Assembly: GCA_002633005.1 (NCBI GenBank)
Contig: NMRA01000465.1
Span: forward strand, 95,310-159,309
Direction: 5' to 3'
Source: Phoronis australis
Lineage: Eukaryota; Phoronida; Phoronidae
DNA: 64,000 bases
In this document: positions 36,601 to 48,600 of the stretch, piece by piece
Numbering within the stretch: the first letter of the stretch is position 1
Layout: every line of letters starts with the position of its first letter
Made by a program: the position numbers and the translations under genes
The notes under the pieces: model-generated
Database searches by the model: none
Told to the model about the DNA's origin: nothing
Seen by the model: only the letters and a program-made list of their open reading frames with translations

Positions 36601-39600
36601 GCACTGATCAGCTTTCAAAAGCTTTAGCCAACTCCATTAAATCAAAAGTTATCCGTCAATTTCAATAGAACGTTGGAACTGATGATACCATGGTTAGACA
36701 ATTTTTAGGAGCAAACTGAATTTTAATTTCACATTGAAGCAGTCTGTGCAAGGAAGTGGATGTTCAACAAATTCAACACTATCGCCACAAGCTCTGTTTA
36801 CCTGTTCAGTCCTCTGCAAATGCATGGGAGTATTGCAAGACACATAGCTTAAAGGACAATGTTCAACGTGAGCCATACAATCACATGGGTGTATTTCAGG
36901 ACACATAGTTTAAGGTGCAGTGTACAACGTGCTAGCCCCATGCTGCCTCACTTGACACAATTAAGCTAAAAAAGATGCAGGTGGACTTTATAGATGCACG
37001 ACTTCATACAAAATTTTGAAAAGTCAGTGCACATAAGAAGAGTACGGTACAAAAAGTAGTCCCCCTTTTCTCAAGACTAAGTTGTGTTTTGTTCTATGCA
37101 AGACTAATCATGATTTATTTACCGTTTTCATGGACTAAAAGAAATAGAAAAAACCCAAAAACTTTTGATCCTCTGTCAGTATTTGAATGAGCAGGGCGAA
37201 AAATTTAACAATGTTGAGCTATGCTTGCAATAAAGCTTGCAAAATGTGCATTACATCCAGAATACGCCGATTCAATTAAATGTTGTTATTAATGACATAC
37301 AGTAACAAAATCAGTTTCATGTGCCGGATAACATTGTGTCTTACCAGTCTAATCTGGTTGTCAATCTGTTCGTCGACATGTCTGAATGCATTTGACTTCT
37401 CCCTGTTCAGTGCCAAGTTGGCCTCACGCAGCTCCTTCCTCTGCTTCTCCTCCAGTTCAGCCTGCGCTCTTATCTGCTCCTCATGTAACGTCTGCTCTTC
37501 ACTGGAAGTCTGCTCACTGTTCAACTGATCACTGATCTGATTGATTACTTCAGCTGTGTCCTCGTCACCTTTAGCAGCCTAGCAACACACGTACAATGAA
37601 CAGTGAACAGAAATAAGAGAATGTTGGGAACATATTGCTTCTGAAGCACGGACAAGCATGAAAGAATGTGCCAAGCATCATGGCACTTGAATCAGAGTGA
37701 ACAAAGAACACGTTTGAGAGAATGCTACTCCTGTTTTCAGTGTCTAAATAGATCATACGAAGCTAACGACGCAAATGATAACGATGTTCAGGATAAACGA
37801 TTCGATTTAAAAGGTTAAATCATCATCTGATATGAGTCATGCTCTACATCATTTGAGTCGTTAGCTTCCTATTATACATCTGGCCAAAAACTAATGTCAC
37901 TAAATAGATCAATGATTTCAGCAGAATTCACAACTAACAGAATAAATTGAGCAGTACAGAGAAAAACTGAATGAATACATTTATCTAAAATAATCAAAAA
38001 GTCAACTAAACAGTTGTTAAAATTATATAATTTCAAATCACTTTGCTACCAAATTTCTACATGAAAGCGTTTCTGAAGATCTTATGATCTAAACCACAAT
38101 GCAAAATTAAAAACAAAATTACTAAACTCTGAACTTCATTGCTCACATGATCTCTACATTGAAACATTTCACAAGATCTTGTATTCTCAACAGCACAGCA
38201 CTAATACATATTTAGTGCACTTCATTCCCCACAACTTACCAGCGCCTTTGTGATTCTGTTCAACTCGCTGTTGACAGCACTCTCCTTGGCCAGTTCTTCG
38301 CGCATACGTTTACGGGCGGCCATCTTGGCACGTAGCTTGTCCTTCTGAGCGTCACGCTCTTCGTCCTGTCTTTCCACCAGGTTTCTCATGTCCCTCTCAT
38401 GCTGAGACAAGATGGCCTCCTTTTCATTTGATGCCGCATCCTTCATCTGTCTCATCAACTCTTCTCGCTCAAGCGCTTCCAGTCTTTCCTGTTAAACGAT
38501 AACAGTCAATGTACTACAATTGGTTTACCGATAATAGCCACATACATCTCTGTGGAGTTTTCCTGTTTGCTCAAGTTACATTTTATTAATTATTAAATTT
38601 TCTACAGGAGTGCATAATTAGGACAAACCATGACATATCTTTCACGCAAATAATTGTTTTTTTCTCTGGATAGCACTTATCAATCTATATCAAGCACCTA
38701 TAGTATGTCCCTACATTAAGTAATATATGAACAATTTCTGAATCAGCTACCTTTTCCACTTCTATCCTATTAATGATATCAAAAAGTTGCCATATCGTTT
38801 ACCTTTTCAATCTGCTTCATAACCTCCAACATGGCGTTCTCTTCTGATGAGCGATCAGCGTTAGACTGCAGTTCTTCATCTTCCACCCGCTTGTTGTGAT
38901 CTTCTTCACTTTCGCCTTCCAGCTGAGCCACACTCTTTCTACGGCGCTCACGGCGAGCACGGAACTTGTCCTTCATATTCATCTGTCGACGTTTGGCCTC
39001 TGAAGCATTGGAACGTAACTTCTCTATCACTTCATCCTGCACTGCTCCACCCAGATGCAGTGCCTTCATCCTTGCTTCAAGGTCAGGGTCAAACCCATCC
39101 TCCTTCGTCTCATTTTCGGCTAACTTCAGCTCTGCCAGCAGGCGTGCTTGCGCCTCAGCCAGTGCCTTCAACTCACTGTCAAGAGCATTGTGGGATGGAA
39201 TAGTCATATCTGGTACACCATCAACAGGCAAGCCAAGGTTCTTAGCTTCAGTGATGTGCTGTCTGTGAAGCTCCTTCTTCTTTTGACGTCGTTTGTCCAA
39301 CAGCTGTTGGCGCAGTTTGTTCATCTGCTCCTCTTTCTGTTTCTCAAGACTGCCTGAGATCTTCTGCAGATTGTTAGCATACTCAAGCATGATCTTTTCT
39401 CGTTCTTCATCTGTTGTGGCTGCAGATAACTTGAGTTTGAGCTCCTTCTTGAACTCTTCAATCACCTCCTTCTTCTTATCTTCAAATGCTAATATTGTGT
39501 TGTTAATCTGTTGAATCTCATCACCTTTGAGTTGGTTTTCCAAGCTTGCAGCTTCATACGTCTGTTTGTTAAACAGATGCTTGCCACGTTCACGTCTTTC

Positions 39601-42600
39601 TTCATCAGTCTCCTTTCTATCCTGAGGAGCAATAAGTGACGCGTTCACTACAACTGTGCTAGTAGACTTCTGGTCACCCACACCAGCATCAGCAACACTC
39701 CTGGGGACCTGTGTAGCTTCAGATGTTCTATGCATCTCCGTTTCACGGCGCGAGCTGTTCTCTTGATCTACAACAACAGTTTCATGCAGATGACTTCTCT
39801 GAGGCTCCACAATGTGTTCGATGCCACTATGCAACATGGTTGTCTTTACATCAGTGTGATGCGAAGGCAAGCCACCTGACTGTAATATGGTAACCAAGTC
39901 ACTGTTCAACACAAATGGACCTCCCGACTCCAACATAGCTATCAGTTGCTTCAGTAGAGGAATCAGTTCTTGATCGGATGAGCCAGAGGTCAAGTTCAAC
40001 TCTCCATACAGCCCTGACAAGCAAGCATCATAATCACCAGCCAGCACAGCTGATCCAGACAGCACAGCCTTAGCTTCGACTGCCAGAAGTTCTGCTTTCT
40101 GCCGAGCGTATTCCAGGGAAGCATGCTCCTCATCCAGGCTCTCTAGTCGTGTCATTATCTGGTCCTGCAGCTCCACTTGGAGTCGACCTTTGGCCTGTAC
40201 GTACCTCTGACGAGCCACCATCTCAGCATCAGCATTCATGGCACCATCCAACTCTGACATGCGATCTTTAAACTTGCCTTCTTCCTTCTGCAGTTTGTCA
40301 AAGAACTTGCGTACCGTATCCACAAACTTACTGTGCATGGAGTGGTGAGCGTCTTCATGTCTCTTCTCTGAAGCGTCTGCCTCAGTAAGTACAGACACGA
40401 CATCTGGTGGTAAGACAGAGCCATACTCGGCCTCTGCATCCTGACGCCGCTGCACCTCTTCTTTGGCAGCTTCTGCTATCTGGTGGGAAATTTCAGACAT
40501 CTTCTCTAGACTGCTCTCCACAACTTTGACAGTGGTGTTCTCCACGTCAAACAGAAGGATCTGTGACAGGTGGAACTCCTGCATGGTCAGGTCATCCTCT
40601 CGCTGTCTCTGGCGTCGCCAGAAGCCACGACGAGCCACGATCTCTTCTTCTAGCATAGCCAGTGCTCCTAGAGGTGGCTTTCGCTTCTTGTGCCCACCCG
40701 ACGATAAAGTGACAGGAACAACGGTGTTGGTCTCAGCATTCACTCGTACACCACTAACTGGGCTCAGATCTCCTGTCACTGGGTCAACTGCTTTACGTCC
40801 GAGCATGATGGGTACAAGGCCTGAAATAGTAACAAGTAGTGTAAGCAGACCTCCAATGACTTCATTCTTTCAATTGGCAAATGCATCCCATACTAAATTA
40901 AACGTAAAAATACACTTATAAAACTGAACTGAGAGGAATAGACAAGAGTAACTCTATATTGTGTCAAGAATTTACAATTTAAAGTATGAACCAGACCTAG
41001 TAACTTTCAATTGCTGAGTTGAACAACGTATGAATTACTCATCAATCTCAATGTCCTACAAAACTTGCCTTCTCCCTCAATGTCCTCCATAGTGCCCCCT
41101 AGTGGTCGTATGTTACCAGTTAATTTCTCTTTCTCCGCTCCCAAGATGGGGACCTCGAGCTCAGACCCAGCAGGGTCCAGCATTGTGGTGCCTATCAGGA
41201 TGGGAAGTAGCTGGCCAGTACGTGTGAACTCATACATGCCTGCAATAGGACAGAGAAAGACTTGTCAGTCGATGTCTAGGCTCACCATGATGTATAGAAT
41301 TCACCATAAAGAGTCACGTACATAGTGAGGCAACTAAGTACTTCTTGAGTCGCATGGACACACAGCTATGATAAAAACAATCAATCCTAACCATAAGTCA
41401 AACTCCTCCAATCAGATGACAGATTTTAACAAGAGACAGGCAAAGATAATATGAGCATAATCTGACAGACACTGAATCAGATAAGAATGTTTTGAATGAA
41501 GAGTGCGAATAGCAAACATTGAAAAAATGGAATATGACTGCCAGGCAGATTACCAACCCCAAGGTCTTCTTAATGGAGGAGTCTAATCACCAGAAAACCT
41601 CCAAAATACTGCACAGCATTAGCCTACCTGGTGACCCGCCGGTAGTTGCCAGTACATTGGCCCTCTCCTCACGCCGTGACAGGTCCTGGGAGACTCTGAT
41701 CAAGTGTGCCCGTAGACGTGTCCGTGCTCGCGTCAGTTCTTTCAAGACACCTTCACACAGTGTCTGCTCATGACGTACGTTGAGATCTTTACCAAGGTCA
41801 GCAGCATCATCACCTAGTCAAGAGAAATCATGGCATCATTTGTTATGTTTGCTGTGCCATAGATGAAGTCATGTGAAATGGACAGTCTTGAGTACTATAC
41901 ATCAAACAAAGCTACATTCTAGCCTTTGCATTTACTTTAAGATGTACTTTAAAGTTGTATCACTTAAACTCAAATTCACAATCCGATAATGCGCCCTTTC
42001 TGAAACATTTGGAAAATGTTTACTTTTAGTAAACTCTTGGTTCAAGTATTGTTGTTACAGAACATTTAGCTCAAAGTATTAGACATTCAAATGCAACATC
42101 ACCTGAGCAAATACCAAGTTAAGGTGCGCTAAACAACTTAAAACAATCCATGATTTACAATCAATCGCAGTCAACTTACTGCAAACGGCGTCCTTCAGCT
42201 GTCTGAACACATCCAACAGTCTGGCCTCACAGGCCAACACATTAGCATCCAACAGAGCTTGGTAACCACCGCCAGATGGCAGCACCTCACCCTCTGACAA
42301 ATAACCACCATTAATCCTCAGTGTTCCATTACTGTGTTTGTCCTCTGCTACATCACCCGGGATGATGGGAGTTGGGTTGCCATGATCACCAGCTCTAGTG
42401 CCACCAATGGGGAAGGCATTGCCTGTACTGGCATCAATCTCAGCTGCCAGGATGGGAACTGGCATCTCCGTGTTAGGATCCAACATTATGGAGCCTATCT
42501 CAATGGGCACTGGTAGACCAGAGACTGGGTCTATATGGGAACCTCCAACAGGGAGAATAGAGCCCGTGTCAGGATGAATTGTCATGGCAACAATGGGGAC

Positions 42601-45600
42601 GTGGATTCCACTCTCTGGGTCAGGGATGGCTTTTCCATACTTCATGTCTGACCTGCGATCCAAGGCCTTGAACTTGGTGGTGACCGGTCGACCGGTGTTG
42701 GGGTCAACAGGATAGGGTACATAGGGTATAAGCTCATCATCACCACGTGCTGCTTCACCTGAAATATTTGGGCAAAGTAGCAACAATATAAGATTAAAGA
42801 TGTTAGGCTTTTATTCTTAATTTTAGAATACATTATTTGTAAATCAGTCCAAGTAAAAGCTTTCTTCATACACAACAAACTTTTGACAAAACAAAATATT
42901 GGCTACATAAATAGAAAATGCCAGACCTGGTGACGTTGCAGAAAATCAAGAGCCTGATTTTGGGTTGTTACCATAAAACACTACTTAATTGAAGTAGTCA
43001 TGCACACAAAAAAAACAAAATACCTAAGGCTTGTAAATATTTTTATATTAAAATTTTGACTAAATTGACAAACGCCAGCACCATATCTAGTTTAACAATC
43101 AAAATGACTTCAGTGCTAGTTCTCAAGATTAGTAATGTTTTATTTCTGTTCATCTCACCTGTGGCCGAATCTGCTGTAAACATTAATCTTGATGACACGG
43201 GGTCAAACGCCACGTTACTTCGTATAGGTAATAGTCGGCCAGTCTGAGGGTGAAGGAAGTAGTCGGATGGGATCTCAACCATTCGGCCATTGTCTTCTTG
43301 CATCTGCACGCCATCGTTAGGTACAAATAGTCCAGTGACAGGGTCCATATGAAGGAGCTCAGGCACCATTATAGACATCTCTTCACCTGGGTGAATACAC
43401 ACACATGAGCACAAACATGTACAACCACAAGGGAAGATAGGCATACCGACTTGATTATTTAGACACAACCATTAAATAATCCATTGACATTTTCTGGTTA
43501 AGTGGACATCAAGCCCAGCGGAGGTGAAACTGACTCTTACATCAACCAAACACAGTATAGGACACAGAATACATTTGGTGGCTAGTGCACGCTTGGCGAC
43601 CATCTTCATATCACTTTAACAGTGTGGGCTGAAGCCCACGTATCTCTATGACAGACACATTAACTGCTCAACAACAAACTACCCTACATGTTCAGTTGAG
43701 TCACAAGCATGATGTGAGCAAAATGGGGCAGAAATCAAAGAGCAACACAATAAAAACTGAGTTTTGATTTAAAATGTCCTCAACTAAGCATTAAGACTGC
43801 AGTAAATCCGCATTCCAACAAAGAAGCAAGCTTTTGATTCAAACAATTTTCCACTAAGAAACACAGTCTCAACTCCTTACTCCCAGGAGAATTGGGTTTC
43901 TTGGATTGGAAACAACTGACAGTTCATTAGTACCAGAGTACATGACTCGACATGAGAAGCCATCTTGTTGAACATGTACTGAACCAATAACCAACAGCCA
44001 GACATCACAACTTGTTTGAGTACGGAAAAAGATTGGACCAATTCCATAATTTTGGAAAGAGGCCTAAATCCAGCAACTTCTTAACGAATAAAATATTTAC
44101 ATGAAGATATAGCTTTAAGGTAGTACCAGACGAGTAAACCTCCAATACAAAGCAAGTTAAGACTTGCACTGTACAGTTACGGTCATGTGATAGCATTTTG
44201 CCTACAGTGACAGAAAACAAAACAATCATAAAGTCTGATCTACGAAACATTTCAAAGTCTTTAATAACTTTTGTCTATTCTCACTTACTTATAATTTCCT
44301 CTCGCTGTAATGCATGTCCATAGGCCGACACAAGCTTGCCACCAGAGCCCTTACCCAGAATGCCCCATGCACCCAGTCTCTGGCATTCATTAGTCAGTTC
44401 AGTTGACATTCGGTGTATGAGAGACCCAACACGGGCACCAACCGTGCGGTGCTGTGTCTGATCAAACTCCCCATCAACCACCACTTGACCTCGTTGTAAC
44501 TTCTCAGAGTGTTCAGTGAGCAGACGGGCTGCTTCCCTTAGGGCTGCTTCAAATGCCACCTGGTGGTACATGACACAAATGAAATAAAACTGGCAGAATG
44601 TACATCTATGGGTACACATAACAGAAACATTACATTCACTGGTGTGATGTGTCTAGTTAACACCAGGTGGCAGCTTATTCCTGATTACATATACACTAAA
44701 AAAACACTGCTTGTGACCAAGAATGATACATGCAGCATGTAAGCAACTGACAATTCACAATCATTAAGAGAAAGGACCCTTTCACAACTCTAGGCCCTGA
44801 AACCACAAGTCTCCCTCATGCACACCGAACCAGATTACACTCCAAGTCTGGCTAACTTCTCTCTGGCCTCCTACTCAAACACGCCTGATGAGTTTCTCTA
44901 TCTCTCTCATCCTCATCCTTCAGTGCCCTCTCCTTGACCAGATCTCCCTATAGACTTGCTCCCCTCCCTCTAACCCACTCAAACCCACCTGATGAGTTTC
45001 TCTTTCTCTCTCATCCTCATCCTTCAGTGCTCTCTCCTTGACCAGAACTCCCTCCAGCCTTGCTCCCAGTTCCTTCCTTCGCTCCAACTCTATCTCGAGC
45101 TCTTCCAGTTTGTACTCATACATGGCTAGGTCTTCCCGTGTTGCCAGACCACTACGCCCCTTCAGGTTCAACTTGGNACATATACACTAAAAAAACACTG
45201 CTTGTGACCAAGAATGATATATGCAGCATGTAAGCAACTGACAATTCATAAACATTAAGAGAAAGAACCCTTTCACAACTCTAGGCCCTGAAACCACAAG
45301 TCTCCCTTATGCACACTGAACCAGATTACACTCCAAGTCTGGCTAACTTCCCTCTGGCTTCCTACTCAAACCCGCCTGATGAGTTTCTCTATCTCTCTCA
45401 TCCTCATCCTTCAGTGCCCTCTCCTTGACCAGATCTCCCTATAGATTGGCTCCCCTCCCTCTAACCCACTAAAACAAACCTGATGAGTTTCTCTATCTCT
45501 CTCATCCTCATCCTTCAGTGCTCTCTCCTTGACCAGAACTCCCTCCAGCCTTGCTCCCAGTTCCTTCCTTCGCTCCAACTCTATCTCGAGCTCTTCCAGT

Positions 45601-48600
45601 TTGTACTCATACATGGCTAGGTCTTCCCGTGTTGCCAGACCACTACGCCCCTTCAGGTTCAACTTGGCCGCCCACAGACCCTTCAGTGACTCCGTCTGAT
45701 TGTTAATCTTTTGGTATAGACTCTTGACATCTTCCTTCTGTCGTCCCAAAGTCTGAGTCACGTCACGTGACTGCTTGGACAGAGTGTCGTATAATGTCTC
45801 AGCATTGAATGCCTCAAGGTCAACTTGATGTGTGTAGTCCCAGAATTCATCTCCCTTTACCTCTATTGTCGTAGCTGAAAACAGATTGAACTGATCAACA
45901 GTTGAAAGGGTGAGTCCTGCAAGTCTTTCAGCTACAATCTAGTGTAAGAATCCTGTATACCATTCTTTGACCATGCATATTACAGCCAGGGTATAGTTTT
46001 ACTTTTTGAATGATGGCATCCCAAGAACCATGATACCATTCTTCGAGACAACATACTCCCTATACCTCAACCCTGTTCGTAACAAACCATATCTGCAACA
46101 GGTTCTTGATAGAGATACTGATGACCAGGACTTTCAAAAAAAGTGTAACTTTGCATTTTAATTCCTTTGTGGTAATCAAAAACTTAAACTAACAATTTGA
46201 AACCTACTCTTCACTTATCGTCAGAATATGCCAGACAAAGAGACAGACAAAAATTCTCCTCAATAACCAATTTTCATACTTTTATTCCTAAGCCTGTAAA
46301 AGAGATATGGAGCGATGCAACTCTCATAGAGTTTAAGTTGTCTGAACTAAAAAAACACTGAAGACTCTTAACACATACCATCGATCACAGCCTCGTGACC
46401 ATCAGGCTCAGTCCTGGTCTTGTGGAAGGTGAGGGCCTCCAGATTCCTGTTGTACTTCTTAGCAGGGTGTACTGTCGAGCCCTTACTGGAGTAGTCGTCA
46501 AAGTTGTACTTCTGTGTCAGACCTCTGTACTTGGGACTGCCGAACAACACCTTACCCCAGCCGTACTTGCGGAACAGAACCTAAAAGCACAGCGTATGGC
46601 AATATCCACTCTTATTAGGCTCAATCAACAAAGGTAACAGAAAACACTTCATTGCTGTCCGTAGAAAGGTCTATTCTGCAAGTGAATTTGACAAAATTCA
46701 ACCAGAAAAGACCCACATACAAAATGACCATAAATTGAAACCAATCACATCCAATCTCTAAACACCAGGGCTTGGAATGTCCAATTACGAAAAACGCGGA
46801 AATTTTTACGGCCCAAAACATGCGCGCTATAGTCCATTAGACGATGTGGAGCTTTTGCCGACAAAAATCGGGAGGACTAAAAAATGAACAAAAAAAAACA
46901 AAAAACGGTACCACCTCCAGGACCGTGCGTCTGCATCTTTTTAGCTCGTCCGTCCACTCCACTCCCACCTCCACACATTTTTGGCTGCAGAGTCGTAGCA
47001 TTTGTCACCGCGGTTTCCAATCACACGAGAGGCCATTATTGAAAAATCCACCACGCTATCCCAGATGCCCCGGCAATGTTGACAATTTACGTTCCTCCGA
47101 AACATAAAGAGCAACTTCCGCTTTTCGAGTTGAAAGTCATCGGCAACGCCGCGGTAAGAAAGAAATTTGCCGCGAAAATTTTACACCAAATCCGATTTTT
47201 TTTACGCGGAAATACAATAAAATACGCAGACAGAACATTTGAAAAAAGCGGAAATCCGCGTTTCAGCAGAAAATTCCAAGCCTCAAAACATCTACTACAA
47301 CAAATTTTTGATGAATTTTCAGATAGAAAAAAAATTAAGGTTGAAATAAAATATAATGGACAGTCCTACTTCTCAAGAAATCCAAACTTGTTACTGTAAA
47401 GACGGCCTAACTAGATAAAAAATTCCTTTAAAAGCCCAACTCACCAGAGCGACAACGACCAAAATCATGACTATCAAGATGGATGCCAGCAGTATAAAGA
47501 TGACCGCCCAGTCGGGTGCCTTGAGGATCGTTTGATCTATCTTCATTCCATTCTGGACAGCGTAGCGGGCAGTACTCGGGAAAAATGGGCCATCCTCGGC
47601 ACATTGACCACTGGGGTCCATCACTCTGATATACTGGGCACAAATAAGAGAGATGTTAATGAAGCCAGTTAGGTACTTGGATTATCAGGAGGTAACACAA
47701 TATCAGACAGGTGTTGCTAAATACAAATCTAAATTATAATAACCACATTTTCTCACAAGCAAAACTTACATCGGCTGCCAATGTTCATAAAAGAGTCATG
47801 ACTTAGTGACTTCCAAACATTTTGACCCACAAGTGTTTAGGAGATTAATAATTCACTGCTTAATAAAGACACACATCTACATAGCCAGTAAATATGGATA
47901 ATAAAGTGGCTTATAACAAAGTATGATCATTTTCGCAATCATTATTTTATGCTGCGTTTATTTCATGTTTAAGACGAGAGACAGAGATATAACACACCAT
48001 TTTCTTATTGACATCACTTGAGAGATAGAAGACATATACACCCGGGTCTTTGAAGCGGTAGGCAAACAAAGTGGTGGCCGTCTCCACCTGAGACTGCGCT
48101 TCAACAAGCTCCCGGAAGCCTCCATAGTCAAACTTCTCATTAGTATTGTACAAGTTATCCCTGAAACACAGAACACAATGACACATCACAAGCAAGAAGA
48201 CCCATGCACTGTCTTATTCATAATTATTATAGCATGCCTGCCAATAAGCAAACATAAAAAACATCCCCAGCTTACAAGTTGACTTCTTCATTGATAGTAG
48301 TTATTGGTGACTGTCACTTACTTGTCATAGACTGGGCAATAATTATTGGTGACTGACACTTACTTGTCATAGACTGGGCAATAGTTATTGGTGACTGACA
48401 CTTGTTATAGACAGGGCAACAGTTATTGGTGATTGACAATTACTTGTCATAGACTAGGCAATAGTTATGGGCAACTGACACTTACTTGTCATAGACCAGG
48501 GTAATAGTTATTTGTGACTGGAACTTGATTGTCATAGACTGGGTAATAGTTATTGGTGACTGACATATACAAGTCATAGACAGGGATATTAGTGACTGGT

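Larger units (their letters stand above)
30974..40690 (-). other. Long charged coiled-coil tail with recurring KLAxRRxKK module (exons 26-34)
   Basis: Exon 26 is 2018 bp, far larger than its neighbours. After the repeat region it turns into Glu/Lys/Arg/Gln-rich helix. A module of about 40 residues recurs: a His/Glu-rich half (HQQEIDTLQKNLTNEKDR, HERDMRNLVERQDEERD, REHEESMKKFDESMKSER) followed by a basic half (RQKQALADK|IASRRKK, KDKLRAKMAARKRM, KDALQAKLAARRNKK, KDKFRARRERRRK). Exons 27-31 and 34 are flanked by phase-0 introns; phase 2 occurs only between exons 32 and 33. Exon 33 contains a dense EEERRRDEEREKAREAERL helix. Charged single alpha-helix or dimeric coiled coil are both possible. Residues are about 2120-3378 from the window start. 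Confidence 0.75.
44289..46580 (-). other. Juxtamembrane cytoplasmic coiled coil (exons 19-21)
   Basis: Exon 19 is basic and tyrosine-rich (KYRGLTQKYNFDDYSSKG). Exon 20 gives heptad-like sequence (YEYKLEELEIELERRKELGA, then RLEGVLVKERALKDEDE). Exon 21 continues with EAALREAARLLTEHSEKLQR. The true exon 20 is 45480-45874; the partial copy at 44989-45176 stops at the N and has no acceptor. The region starts the cytoplasmic tail and may oligomerise it. Confidence 0.7.

Noticed and set aside
47076-47399. 107-codon plus-strand ORF inside the transposon-like element
   Set aside because: No recognisable transposase or other domain, and it runs past the element's right end; kept only as part of the repeat.
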